From positions 1 to 9,602 of the forward strand of contig JACPCT010000088.1 of NCBI GenBank assembly GCA_016184445.1: 9,602 nt of DNA. The letters are read 5' to 3'. The notes beneath the pieces are model-generated. The model had not been told where the DNA came from and made no database searches. It saw only the letters and a program-made list of their open reading frames with translations. Numbering within the stretch: position 1 is the first letter of the stretch; each line of letters starts with the position of its first letter. Of this stretch, positions 1 through 9,602 are shown piece after piece. The DNA is from Candidatus Tectimicrobiota bacterium (GTDB lineage Bacteria > UBA8248). The position numbers and the translations under genes are program-made.

Positions 1-821
1 CCCTCGGCGAGGTGGAGGCCGAGACCGGCCGCCTCGAGTTCCGCCTCGTGATGGGCTCCGAGGAGGACGCGAAGAACGCCATCGTCTCCGTGAACGCGGG
101 GGCGGGGGGGGTCGAGAGCCAGGACTGGGCGGAGATGCTCCTGCGCATGTACACGCGCTGGGCCGAGCAGCGCGAGTGCGCGGCCCGCCTCATCTCCGTC
201 CTCCCGGGCGAGGAGGCGGGCATCAAGAACGCCACCTTCATCGTCCAGGGCGAGTACGCCTACGGCTACCTCCGGGCGGAGGTGGGGGTGCACCGCCTGG
301 TGCGCATCTCCCCCTTCGACGCGAGCGCCCGCCGCCACACCTCCTTCGCCTCGGTGGACGTCACCCCCGAGGTGGACGACGACGTCGCGATCGAGATCGA
401 CGAGGGCGACCTGCGGATCGACGTCTACCGCAGCTCGGGCGCCGGCGGCCAGCACGTGAACACGACCGACTCCGCGGTGCGGATCACCCACCTCCCCACC
501 GGGATCGTGGTCACCTGCCAGAACGAGCGGAGCCAGCACAAGAACCGCGCGACCGCCATGAAGCTCCTCCGCGCCCAGCTCTACGAGGCGGAGCGGCGCA
601 AGCGGGAGGAGGAGAAGGAGGCGATGCACGCGCTGAAGAAGACCATCGCCTTCGGGAGCCAGATCCGCTCCTACGTCCTCCACCCCTACCGGCTGGTGAA
701 GGACCACCGGACGGACGTGGAGACCTCCAACGTGGACGCCGTCCTCGGCGGGGCGATCGACCCGTTCATCGACGCCTACCTGCTCTCCCTCATCGAGGCG
801 CGGGCGGAGGCGCGCAAGTGA
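1..821 (+). CDS. prfB: Peptide chain release factor 2 (RF2), 5' end missing
   Basis: Class I release factor that reads UGA and UAA stop codons in the ribosomal A site and triggers peptidyl-tRNA hydrolysis in the cytoplasm. The frame is open from the window edge (first full codon at base 3), so the N-terminal part lies outside. The SPF anticodon-like tripeptide that marks RF2, rather than the PxT of RF1, is at 309-317 (context [15 protein letters not shown]). The catalytic GGQ is at 444-452 within SGAGGQHVN, followed by the conserved [13 protein letters not shown] segment and a [13 protein letters not shown]-terminal block. It ends with TGA at 819-821. The usual programmed +1 frameshift site of RF2 genes lies near codon 25 and is not visible here. 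A run of eight G at 104-111 is a possible sequencing or slippage hazard, but the frame reads through it normally. lysS follows after 48 bases, the same prfB–lysS pairing known in E. coli. Confidence 0.97.
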   Translation, partial: LGEVEAETGRLEFRLVMGSEEDAKNAIVSVNAGAGGVESQDWAEMLLRMYTRWAEQRECAARLISVLPGEEAGIKNATFIVQGEYAYGYLRAEVGVHRLVRISPFDASARRHTSFASVDVTPEVDDDVAIEIDEGDLRIDVYRSSGAGGQHVNTTDSAVRITHLPTGIVVTCQNERSQHKNRATAMKLLRAQLYEAERRKREEEKEAMHALKKTIAFGSQIRSYVLHPYRLVKDHRTDVETSNVDAVLGGAIDPFIDAYLLSLIEARAEARK

Positions 822-849
822 GGCGGTGCACCCGCCCCCGGCCTTTCAT

Positions 850-858
850 GGAGAGGGA
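850..858 (+). promoter_or_regulatory. Ribosome binding site of lysS
   Basis: The purine-rich GGAGAGGGA lies 11 bases before the ATG at 870. It is a moderate Shine-Dalgarno match with slightly long spacing and supports the ATG as start. Confidence 0.5.
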
Positions 859-869
859 CGCTTTTTGAG

Positions 870-2420
870 ATGAGCGCCTCACCGTCCGACCAGGAGCCCA
901 AGGAGCCGCCCGCGGAGGGCGGGGCGGAGGAGAACGTCCTCGTCGCCCAGCGCCGGCGCAAGCTGGAGGCCCTCCGGGCGGCGGGGGAGAACCCCTTTCC
1001 CAACCGCTTCCGCACCACCCACCGCGTCGGGGAGGTCGTGGCCGCCTACGGGCTGCTCTCCGGGGAGGCCCTCGCCCCGGCCAAGGAGGAGCGCGTCCGC
1101 GTGGCGGGCCGGCTCATGGGCAAGCGCCTCCAGGGCAAGGTCGTCTTCATGGACCTGCGCGACGGATCGGGCCGCATCCAGCTCTTCCTCCGCCGGGACG
1201 ACCTGGGCGAAGAGGCTTTCGCCCGCGCCAAGGAGCTCGACGTGGGCGACATCGTCGGGGCCGAGGGCGGGGTGTTCCGCACCAGGACGGGGGAGCTCTC
1301 CGTCTGGGTGCGCGGCTTCGCCCTCCTCGCGAAGAACCTGCGCCCCCTGCCCGAGAAGTGGCACGGCCTCCAGAACATCGAGACGCGCTACCGCCAGCGC
1401 TACGTGGACCTCATCGCGAACCCCGAGGTGGCCGGGATCTTCCGCACCCGCGCGCGCCTGGTGCAGCTCATCCGCCGCTTCCTGGACGAGCGGGGCTTCC
1501 TCGAGGTGGAGACCCCGATGATGCAGTCCATCCCCGGGGGGGCGGCGGCCCGGCCCTTCGAGACCTACCACAACACCCTCGACATGCCGCTCTACCTGCG
1601 GGTGGCACCCGAGCTCTACCTCAAGCGCCTGGTGGTGGGCGGGATGGACCGGGTCTACGAAATCAACCGCAACTTCCGCAACGAGGGTGTCTCGACCCAG
1701 CACAACCCCGAGTTCACCATGCTCGAGTTCTACATGGCCTACGCCGACTACAGCGACCTGATGGACCTGACGGAGGCGCTCGTCGGCTTCCTGGCCGCCG
1801 ATCTCCTCCCGGGCCCCTCGGTGCGCTGGGGGGAGGAGGAGATCTCCCTCGCCCCCCCTTGGACGCGCCTCAGGTGGCGCGACGCCATCGTCGAGCTGGG
1901 CGGGGCGCCCCGCGAGGCGCTCTCCGACCGGGGGCGGGCCCTCGATCACGCGAGGCAAGCGGCCGCCGCCTCGGGCCATCCCATCCTGGAGGGGATGAGC
2001 CACAACCGGCTGCTGGAGTTCCTCTTCGAGGAGACAGTCGAGCCCCAGCTCCGGCGGCCCACCTTCGTCCACGACTTCCCGCGGGAGATCTCTCCCCTGG
2101 CCAAGAGCCGGGAGGATGATCCCGAGACGGTGGAGCGCTTCGAGCTCATCGTGGCCGGGCGCGAGATCGCCAACGCCTACACCGAGCTGAACGACCCCGA
2201 CGACCAGCGGGAGCGCTTCGAGCGCCAGGCGGCCGCCCGGGCGGCGGGGGACCTGGAGGCCCACGTGGTGGACCACGACTACCTGCGGGCGCTGGAGTAC
2301 GGGCTGCCGCCCGCGGCGGGCGAGGGGATCGGCATCGACCGGCTGGCCATGCTCTTCACCAACTCCCCCTCCATCCGCGACGTGATCCTCTTCCCCCTCC
2401 TCCGCCGGCTCCAGGAGTAG
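870..2420 (+). CDS. lysS: Lysyl-tRNA synthetase, class II
   Basis: Charges tRNA-Lys with lysine using ATP; cytoplasmic homodimer in the known family. The 516-residue product is close to the usual length of about 500. An N-terminal acidic/proline-rich tail of about 25 residues precedes the [20 protein letters not shown] opening typical of LysRS. Next comes the OB-fold anticodon-binding domain (about residues 65-165, with [27 protein letters not shown]). The class II catalytic core contains motif 1 around [15 protein letters not shown], motif 2 with FRNEG at residues 269-273 followed by the LysRS-specific [17 protein letters not shown], and motif 3 GEGIGIDR at residues 484-491, followed by [18 protein letters not shown]. 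All catalytic motifs look intact. The end overlaps the ribosome binding site of the next gene, which starts 3 bases after the TAG, so the two are probably co-transcribed and translationally coupled. The class I LysRS fold is ruled out by these motifs. Confidence 0.98.
   Translation: MSASPSDQEPKEPPAEGGAEENVLVAQRRRKLEALRAAGENPFPNRFRTTHRVGEVVAAYGLLSGEALAPAKEERVRVAGRLMGKRLQGKVVFMDLRDGSGRIQLFLRRDDLGEEAFARAKELDVGDIVGAEGGVFRTRTGELSVWVRGFALLAKNLRPLPEKWHGLQNIETRYRQRYVDLIANPEVAGIFRTRARLVQLIRRFLDERGFLEVETPMMQSIPGGAAARPFETYHNTLDMPLYLRVAPELYLKRLVVGGMDRVYEINRNFRNEGVSTQHNPEFTMLEFYMAYADYSDLMDLTEALVGFLAADLLPGPSVRWGEEEISLAPPWTRLRWRDAIVELGGAPREALSDRGRALDHARQAAAASGHPILEGMSHNRLLEFLFEETVEPQLRRPTFVHDFPREISPLAKSREDDPETVERFELIVAGREIANAYTELNDPDDQRERFERQAAARAAGDLEAHVVDHDYLRALEYGLPPAAGEGIGIDRLAMLFTNSPSIRDVILFPLLRRLQE
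2413..2417 (+). promoter_or_regulatory. Ribosome binding site inside lysS 3' end for the lolC-type gene
   Basis: AGGAG lies within the last codons of lysS, 6 bases before a GTG at 2424. This spacing decides for the GTG start of the permease gene and implies translational coupling with lysS. Confidence 0.65.
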
Positions 2421-2423
2421 GCC

Positions 2424-3692
2424 GTGCCCTTCCGGACTGAGCTCTACATCGGCCTGCGCCACCTCCGGTCGCGGCGCAAGCCCGCCTTCGTCTCCCTGAC
2501 CACCTGGATCTCGGTGCTGGGGATCGCGCTGGGGGTGACCACCCTCATCGTGGTGGTGGGGGTGATGACGGGCTTCGAGCGGGAGCTGCGGAGCCGAATC
2601 CTGGGGACGCAGAGCCACATCGTGGTCGTGGAGCCGGGCGCGGCGGTGATGGAGGCCTGGCGCAGCGTCCTCACCCGGGTGAAGGGGAGCCCCGGGGTGG
2701 CGGCTGCGAGCCCCTTCGTGCTCGGCCAGGCCCTCCTTTCCTCGCAGGGGCGCGTGGTGGGGAGCGTGGTGCGGGGGATCGACCCCGCCCTCGAGACGGC
2801 GGTGACGGACATCCGCGGCTACGTGGATCCGGCCGCGATCGAGCGCCTCTCCCGGGGAGGCGCCCCGGCGAGCACCACTCCCCAGGCGCTGCTCGGGGCC
2901 GAGCTCGCGGCGAACCTCCAGGTGGGGGTGGGCGACGAGGTGACGGTCGTGAGCCCGGCGGGGGTGATCACCCCGATGGGGGTGCTGCCCCGCTCGAAGA
3001 CGTTCAAGGTGGCGGGGGTGTTCCGCAGCGGCTTCTACCAGTACGACGCCGGGCTGGCCTTCATCACCCTGCGCGAGGCCCAGAACTTCTTCAACCTGGG
3101 GACCGGGGTGACGGGAGTCCACGCCCGGGTGCGGGACATCTTCGCGGCCGAGCGCATCACCCGGGAGCTGCAGCGCGAGCTGCCCCGCGCCTACTGGGCG
3201 CGCTCCTGGCAGCAGATGAACCGCAACCTCTTCTCCGCCCTCAAGACCGAGAAGACCACGATGACCATCCTCCTGCTGCTGGTGATCGTGGTGGCGGCCT
3301 TCAACATCGTGGGCTCGCTCGTCATGGTGGTGATGGAGAAGGGGAGGGAGATCGCCATCCTCAAGTCCATGGGGGCCACGCGGGGGGGCATCCTGCGGAT
3401 CTTCTTCCTGCAGGGTGCCTTCATCGGGGCGGGCGGAGCCTTGCTGGGCACGCTGGGGGGCTTGGCGCTCGGATGGAACCTCCACTACGTGGAGGATTTC
3501 CTCGAAAAGGTTTTCGGCTTGGACATCCTTCCCCCCAGCATTTACCATATCGACCGGCTGCCCATTCACATGACCGCCCAGGATGTGTCCCTGACCGCCC
3601 TCATGGCCGTTCTGATCTGCCTGGCCGCCACGCTCTACCCGGCGTGGAGGGCCTCCCGCGTCGATCCGGTGGAAATGCTCCGGTATGGCTGA
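2424..3692 (+). CDS. lolC: Lipoprotein-release ABC transporter permease, LolC/LolE family (LolF-like)
   Basis: Inner-membrane subunit that extracts mature outer-membrane lipoproteins and hands them to the periplasmic carrier LolA, powered by the ATPase encoded next. The 422-residue protein has the family layout: N-terminal cytoplasmic helix (ELYIGLRHLRSRRK), TM1 at about residues 23-48, a large periplasmic domain at about 51-279, and three C-terminal TM segments near 280-304, 326-355 and 388-410. It closes with the family signature TLYPAWRASRVDPVEMLRYG. The periplasmic segment 177-194 (SPAGVITPMGVLPRSKTF) resembles the LolA-binding Hook of LolC, while the following FYQYDAGLAFITLREAQNFFNLGTGVTGVH region is more like LolE. 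Only one permease gene is present, which suggests a homodimeric (LolF-type) transporter. The GTG start is supported by AGGAG 6 bases upstream. The end overlaps lolD by 8 bases. The symbol lolC is used in the family sense; lolE or lolF would be equally defensible. Confidence 0.93.
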   Translation: MPFRTELYIGLRHLRSRRKPAFVSLTTWISVLGIALGVTTLIVVVGVMTGFERELRSRILGTQSHIVVVEPGAAVMEAWRSVLTRVKGSPGVAAASPFVLGQALLSSQGRVVGSVVRGIDPALETAVTDIRGYVDPAAIERLSRGGAPASTTPQALLGAELAANLQVGVGDEVTVVSPAGVITPMGVLPRSKTFKVAGVFRSGFYQYDAGLAFITLREAQNFFNLGTGVTGVHARVRDIFAAERITRELQRELPRAYWARSWQQMNRNLFSALKTEKTTMTILLLLVIVVAAFNIVGSLVMVVMEKGREIAILKSMGATRGGILRIFFLQGAFIGAGGALLGTLGGLALGWNLHYVEDFLEKVFGLDILPPSIYHIDRLPIHMTAQDVSLTALMAVLICLAATLYPAWRASRVDPVEMLRYG

Positions 3693-4407
3693 GCCGGCGC
3701 TGGCGGGGGGGCGGGCCGGCCTGGGCGAGGGGGCGCTGGTCCGCGCCCGCAATCTCAGCAAAATCTACCGCTTAGGCGGAGGCGAGGTCCACGCCCTGCG
3801 GGGGGTGGACCTGGACATCCAGCCCGGGGAGATGGTGGCCCTCATGGGGGCCTCGGGGGTGGGAAAGAGCACCCTCCTCCACGTCCTGGGGGCATTGGAC
3901 CGGCCCACCTCCGGGGAGGTATTCTTCCAGGGAGAGCGGCTGTTCCAGGGTTCGGACGCCGATCTGGCCCGGTTCCGGAACCGTTCCCTGGGCTTCGTGT
4001 TTCAGTTTCATCATCTTCTGCCTGAGTTTTCTGCCCTGGAAAATGTTATGATGCCAGGGCTGCTGGGGGGGATGCCCCGGCCGGAGATGGAGGGCAGGGC
4101 CCGGGAGCTCATCGAGAAGGTGGGGCTGGGCAACCGCTCCAAGCACCGCCCGGCCGAGCTCTCGGGCGGCGAGCAGCAGCGGGTGGCCCTGGCCCGGGCA
4201 CTGGTGAATGGGCCGGCGCTGGTCCTGGCGGACGAGCCGACCGGCAACCTGGACTCCACGACGGCGGAGGCGATCTTCGGGCTGCTCAGGGACTTCAACC
4301 GGGCGAGCCGGCAGACGTTCCTGGTGGCCACGCATAACGGCTCTCTCGCGGAGCGCATGGATCGGGTGGTGGTCATGGTGGACGGTCAGGTAGCCGCCGA
4401 GCGGTAG
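3685..4407 (+). CDS. lolD: Lipoprotein-release ABC transporter ATPase LolD
   Basis: Cytoplasmic ATP-binding subunit that drives lipoprotein extraction by the LolC/E-type permease. The 240-residue product has every ABC motif: Walker A GASGVGKST at residues 55-63, Q-loop Gln107 in the LolD-typical stretch FVFQFHHLLPEFSALENV, signature LSGGEQQR from residue 159, Walker B ending D183-E184 with the catalytic Glu, D-loop GNLD just after, and H-loop His217. About 17 extra residues (AEPALAGGRAGLGEGA) precede the usual start, compared with a typical length near 230. The ATG at 3685 overlaps the permease stop by 8 bases, with GGTGGA at 3668-3673 as a weak ribosome binding site, so translation is probably coupled. 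Codon use is unusual: residues 106-123 carry a run of A/T-ending codons and Leu30 uses TTA. MacB or FtsE are alternatives by fold, but the QFHHLLPEF block and the permease neighbour favour LolD. Confidence 0.95.
   Translation: MAEPALAGGRAGLGEGALVRARNLSKIYRLGGGEVHALRGVDLDIQPGEMVALMGASGVGKSTLLHVLGALDRPTSGEVFFQGERLFQGSDADLARFRNRSLGFVFQFHHLLPEFSALENVMMPGLLGGMPRPEMEGRARELIEKVGLGNRSKHRPAELSGGEQQRVALARALVNGPALVLADEPTGNLDSTTAEAIFGLLRDFNRASRQTFLVATHNGSLAERMDRVVVMVDGQVAAER
4044..4052 (+). promoter_or_regulatory. Possible extended -10 promoter inside lolD, upstream of clpC
   Basis: TGTTATGAT matches the extended -10 form (TG, one base, then TATGAT, which is five of six against TATAAT). It lies at the end of a 50-base stretch of about 40% GC in an otherwise roughly 70% GC region. 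No good -35 hexamer is seen 15-19 bases upstream, which extended -10 promoters can tolerate. A transcript would start near 4059, about 380 bases before clpC. The bases also encode conserved LolD residues (ENVMM), so chance is a real alternative. Confidence 0.25.
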
Positions 4408-4425
4408 TTGGCCGTGCAAGCCGTG

Positions 4426-4434
4426 TAAGGAGGT
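4426..4434 (+). promoter_or_regulatory. Near-perfect Shine-Dalgarno of clpC
   Basis: TAAGGAGGT is complementary to the 16S rRNA 3' end over its full length and sits 6 bases (from the last G) before the ATG at 4440. It is the strongest ribosome binding site in the window and fixes the clpC start, suggesting high translation independent of lolD. Confidence 0.85.
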
Positions 4435-4439
4435 TTTTA

Positions 4440-6884
<2,445 letters not shown>

Positions 6885-6924
6885 GCGCGGCTGTAGGATG
6901 TGACGGGCCCGTTCGCTAATCCGC

Positions 6925-6931
6925 AGGGGGT
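6925..6931 (+). promoter_or_regulatory. Ribosome binding site of bamA
   Basis: The G-rich AGGGGGT ends 6 bases before the ATG at 6938 and only 3 bases before a TTG at 6935. The spacing favours the ATG. It is a moderate match only. Confidence 0.45.
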
Positions 6932-6937
6932 GCCTTG

Positions 6938-9256
6938 ATGCACCGCGCGGCGAAGGTGGTGGTCTGCGCCGCCACCGTCACGGCTCTCTCCGTTTTCACC
7001 TGCCTTGCCTCGCTCGCCCAGGCGCCTTCTCCCGCCATCACGGTCAGGTCCATCGAAATCCGCGGAAACCGCCGGGTGGACCGCTCGACGGTGATGTTCT
7101 ACCTCAAGCTCGGCGAGGGGAAGGCCTACACGAACACCGAGCTGGTGCAGCGCATCCGCGAGGACGTGCGGACGATCTACGGGCTCGGTTTCTTCCGGGA
7201 CGTGCGCGTGGACGTCGAGCCCTTCGAGGGCGGCCTCCGGGTGGTCTTCCACGTGGCGGAGAAGCCCACCATCGCCTCGGTGGGCATCCAGGGAAACGTC
7301 AACGTCGATTCCGAGAAGGTCCGCGAGCGGATCACGGTCAAGGCCCAGACCATCGTCAACGAGGCGACCATCAAGGAGTCGGTGCGGAACCTCCACAAGC
7401 TCTACCAGGAGCAGGGCTACTACTTCGCCCGCATCGAGGCCACCCTGAAGGAGGGATCGCAGAACACGGTGGCCCTCGCCTTCTTGATCGACGAGGGCGA
7501 GAGCGTGCGCATCGAGACCATCACCTTCCGGGGCAGCGAAAGCATTTCGCGCAGGGATGTTCTCTCCTCGATGGAGACGAGCGAATGGGGGATTTTCTCC
7601 TTCCTCACCGGCTCGGGGATCTTCCGGGAGGACGAGCTCCAGAAGGATCTGGTCCGCATCCGGGTCCTCTACGAGAGCCGTGGGTTCCTCAACGTGCAGG
7701 TCGGCCAGCCCATCATCCGGGAGGACCGGCAGCGCGGCTGGCTCAACATCACGATCCCCGTCAGCGAGGGGTTCGTCTACAAGGTGGGCAAGATCGAGCT
7801 GCGCGGGGGCGAGGACGTGGTTCCCCCCGAGGAGCTCCGCGGCAAGATGGAGCTCTTCCCGGGCGATGTCTTCAACCGGACCTTGCTGCTGCGGGACGTC
7901 CAGCGCATTTCCGGCGCCTTCTCCGAGCGCGGCTACGCGTTCGCCGATGTCCGCCCCTCGACGAAGATCAACGAGCAGCAGAAGACCGCCGACCTGGTCT
8001 TGGACATCAGCAAGGGCCAGCGCGTCTACATCGGCCGGATCGACCTGAAGGGGAACACCCGGACCCGGGAGAACGTCATCCGCCGCGAGGTCCGCATCAC
8101 GGAGGGCTCCCTCTACGACGCCGCGGGGCTGGCGAAGACGCGGACCCGGCTGCAGCGCACCGGCTACTTCGAGGAGACCAAGATCCAGGAGAAGCGGCGC
8201 CCCGGCGTTGACGAGATCCTGGACATCGAGATCGAGATCAAGGAGAAGCCCACCGGCGTCGTCGCCCTGGGCATGGGATACAACAGCCAGGAGGCCGGCC
8301 TGCTGACCGCGCAGATCCGCGAGGACAACCTGTTCGGCAAGGGGTGGGTCGCGAGTCTCGTGGGCCGCCTCTCGGGCCTGCGCCGCGACGTCATCGCCTC
8401 CTTCGTGGAGCCGGACTTCCGGGATCTCGGCTTCTCCCTCGGGGGGGACGCCTTCTTCGGCACCGAGGAGTTCGACACCTTCGACAACCGCCGGGAGGGG
8501 GGCAGGATCCGGGTCGGCAAGGAGATCCAGGATTTCCTCCGGGTCTTCCTGACCTACGAGCTGGCCACCTCGCGCATCTCCCGCGTGTCGGAGACGGCTG
8601 CCCTCTTCATCCAGGAGGAGGCCGGGCGGGACATCGTCGAGAGCGCCATCACCCCCTCCCTCGTCTATGACAGCCGCAACCTGCGCTTCTTCCCCAGCGC
8701 GGGGACCCTGTTCACGGTCGCCCCCTCGCTGTTCGGCACCTTCCTGGGCGGGAACGTGGACATGTACCTCGCGGAGATGGACTTCCGCCAGTACCACGGC
8801 ATCGGCGACCGGGTGCGCATCCGCCTCCTCAAGGACTTGATCACCTCCTACCGGGTCAACCTCCGCTACGAGGAGGGGATCAGCGGCGACGAGGTCCCGG
8901 CCTTCCGCCGCCTGTTCGTGAGCGGGAACCACCAGCTGCGGGGCTTCCGCGCCCGGGACATCGGCCCCCGCGACGCGAACGGGGAGGTCATCGGCGGCCT
9001 CGCGTCCGCCCTTTTCTCGTTCGAGTTGGCCCATCCCTTCATCGGGCCGACCCAGCTTGCCGCCTTCATCGACGCGGGCAACATCTGGGGGACCAGTAAC
9101 GCCTTTGACCTCAGCGATCTGCGCTACGGCGCGGGGTTCGGGCTGCGCTTCATCACCCCCATCGGGCCCATCCGCATCGATGTCGGCTATAAGATCGACA
9201 AGAAATCGGGCGAGCGCCCGCGCGAGCTGCACTTCGGCGTAGGTGCGGCCTTCTAG
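6938..9256 (+). CDS. bamA: Outer membrane protein assembly factor BamA (Omp85 family)
   Basis: Core of the machine that folds and inserts beta-barrel proteins into the outer membrane. The 772-residue product (E. coli about 810) opens with a Sec signal peptide: basic start, hydrophobic core, and probable cleavage after LAQA at residue 29. Five POTRA domains follow, recognisable by repeated openings such as VRSIEIRGNRRV (about 34-108), IASVGIQGNVNV (109-188), RIETITFRGS (189-275), YKVGKIELRGGEDV (279-358) and YIGRIDLKGNTRTRENV (361-437). The 16-strand barrel spans about 440-772. It contains FVEPDF in an early strand, the loop-6 motif as LRGF at 667-670 (commonly VRGF), and a last strand ending in Phe (LHFGVGAAF), the usual C-terminal signal. 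The ATG at 6938 is chosen over TTG 6935 because of ribosome-binding-site spacing; the TTG would add one Met. The 53-base gap after clpC shows no terminator. skp follows, as in many diderms. TamA is less likely because five POTRA domains are present. Confidence 0.96.
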   Translation: MHRAAKVVVCAATVTALSVFTCLASLAQAPSPAITVRSIEIRGNRRVDRSTVMFYLKLGEGKAYTNTELVQRIREDVRTIYGLGFFRDVRVDVEPFEGGLRVVFHVAEKPTIASVGIQGNVNVDSEKVRERITVKAQTIVNEATIKESVRNLHKLYQEQGYYFARIEATLKEGSQNTVALAFLIDEGESVRIETITFRGSESISRRDVLSSMETSEWGIFSFLTGSGIFREDELQKDLVRIRVLYESRGFLNVQVGQPIIREDRQRGWLNITIPVSEGFVYKVGKIELRGGEDVVPPEELRGKMELFPGDVFNRTLLLRDVQRISGAFSERGYAFADVRPSTKINEQQKTADLVLDISKGQRVYIGRIDLKGNTRTRENVIRREVRITEGSLYDAAGLAKTRTRLQRTGYFEETKIQEKRRPGVDEILDIEIEIKEKPTGVVALGMGYNSQEAGLLTAQIREDNLFGKGWVASLVGRLSGLRRDVIASFVEPDFRDLGFSLGGDAFFGTEEFDTFDNRREGGRIRVGKEIQDFLRVFLTYELATSRISRVSETAALFIQEEAGRDIVESAITPSLVYDSRNLRFFPSAGTLFTVAPSLFGTFLGGNVDMYLAEMDFRQYHGIGDRVRIRLLKDLITSYRVNLRYEEGISGDEVPAFRRLFVSGNHQLRGFRARDIGPRDANGEVIGGLASALFSFELAHPFIGPTQLAAFIDAGNIWGTSNAFDLSDLRYGAGFGLRFITPIGPIRIDVGYKIDKKSGERPRELHFGVGAAF

Positions 9257-9283
9257 ACGCTCTGTTCTCAGGCGCCTTCCCCT

Positions 9284-9288
9284 GGAGG
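9284..9288 (+). promoter_or_regulatory. Ribosome binding site that decides the skp start
   Basis: GGAGG directly abuts an in-frame ATG at 9289 (no spacer) but lies 9 bases before an in-frame GTG at 9298. The spacing favours the GTG as the real start. Confidence 0.6.
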
Positions 9289-9297
9289 ATGATCGCT

Positions 9298-9602
9298 GTG
9301 CAACGGTTTTTCGCTGGAGCGGGCGGATGGTGTGTCTTGGGGGCTTTCCTGCTTGCGTGGAACCCCGGCGAGGCGCTGGCCGCCCGGATCGGGGTTGTGA
9401 ACGTTCAGCGGGTCCTCTCCCAGTCCTTCGCTGGCAAGGAAGCCACCCAGACCCTGGAGAAGGAAAAGACCCGCCTGCAGGGGGTTCTCCGGACCAAGAA
9501 GGACGAGGTGGACAAGCTCGCCAAGGACGCTCAGGATCTGCAGATCGAGATCGAGCAGAAGGGCGCCATCTGGCGCGAGGAGGAGCGAGCGCGGAAGACC
9601 GC
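9298..9602 (+). CDS. skp: Periplasmic chaperone Skp/OmpH family, 3' end missing
   Basis: Periplasmic holdase that keeps unfolded outer-membrane proteins soluble on the way to BamA. The frame is open to the window end (101 codons seen of a usual 160-190). It has an N-terminal signal peptide (QRFFAGAG, then a hydrophobic core WCVLGAFLLAW) with probable cleavage after EALA at about residue 28. The mature start ARIGVVNVQRVLSQSFAGKEA is the family hallmark (compare the common I-x-x-V-[DN]-x-x-[RK]-[VI] opening). From about residue 48 the sequence is charged and helical, rich in Lys and Glu with heptad-like spacing (TLEKEKTRLQGVLRTKKDEVDKLAKD), fitting the coiled-coil tentacles of the trimer. The start is taken as GTG 9298 on ribosome-binding-site spacing; ATG 9289 would add three residues. 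It lies 41 bases after bamA, matching the conserved bamA–skp pair. Confidence 0.9.
   Translation, partial: MQRFFAGAGGWCVLGAFLLAWNPGEALAARIGVVNVQRVLSQSFAGKEATQTLEKEKTRLQGVLRTKKDEVDKLAKDAQDLQIEIEQKGAIWREEERARKT

Noticed and set aside
822..836. Small hairpin after the prfB stop (GGCGG, five-base loop, CCGCC)
   Set aside because: Only 5 base pairs and no T run directly after it (the nearest T run is about 25 bases on), so it does not qualify as an intrinsic terminator; such short stems are common at this GC.
879..3761. A 960-codon open frame on the minus strand, antisense to lysS and lolC
   Set aside because: It mirrors genes with very high third-position GC, which removes stop codons from the opposing frame. 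The product is low-complexity (His, Gly, Pro, Arg, Leu-rich) with no recognisable domain, and the + strand genes have intact family motifs.
4408..4439. CIRCE or CtsR-type heat-shock operator before clpC
   Set aside because: No inverted repeat resembling CIRCE and no CtsR-like heptad repeat is present in the 32-base gap.
6903..6912. 10-base palindrome ACGGGCCCGT between clpC and bamA
   Set aside because: No loop, no T tract and no repeat copy nearby; too short to call an operator or terminator.
6915..6920. GCTAAT as a -10 box for bamA
   Set aside because: Only four of six matches and no acceptable -35 hexamer at the right distance.
6998..7006. Cys22 in the BamA leader as a possible lipoprotein site
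   Set aside because: The residues before the Cys (Val-Phe-Thr) do not fit a lipobox, and a standard signal peptidase I site (LAQA) follows; BamA is not a lipoprotein.

Overview
This is a high-GC chromosomal segment (third codon positions almost all G or C) with seven co-directional genes on the + strand, tightly packed and probably one long transcript or a few overlapping ones. Order: prfB (3' part) – lysS – lolC/E-type permease – lolD – clpC – bamA – skp/ompH (5' part). The largest gap between genes is about 53 bases. No RNA gene, mobile element, CRISPR array or convincing terminator was seen, and no gene-free stretch exceeds 60 bases.

The organism is a diderm (Gram-negative type) bacterium: it carries a lipoprotein-release ABC transporter (Lol), the outer-membrane beta-barrel assembly protein BamA and a Skp/OmpH-type periplasmic chaperone. 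From memory, the order lysS–lolC–lolD–bamA–ompH resembles Deltaproteobacteria such as Geobacter and related high-GC diderm phyla rather than enteric bacteria, where lolCDE, bamA–skp and prfB–lysS lie apart. The exact phylum cannot be fixed from this window.

Region by region: bases 1-2420 are translation genes (peptide chain release factor 2, class II lysyl-tRNA synthetase). Bases 2424-4407 encode the inner-membrane permease and ATPase that extract lipoproteins for transport to the outer membrane; the single permease carries a LolC-like Hook segment and LolE-like flanking sequence, as expected for a LolF-type homodimer. Bases 4440-6884 encode a complete ClpC Hsp100 unfoldase, placed between the lipoprotein exporter and BamA. 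Bases 6938-9602 encode BamA and the start of Skp, the outer-membrane protein assembly pair; lpx/fabZ genes are the expected continuation.

Most of the window is well-known housekeeping and envelope-biogenesis machinery. The points most worth a second look are clpC sitting inside the envelope cluster without mcsA, mcsB or ctsR beside it, the LolF-like permease, and a sharp AT-rich run of non-preferred codons in lolD that contains an extended -10 promoter-like element upstream of clpC.
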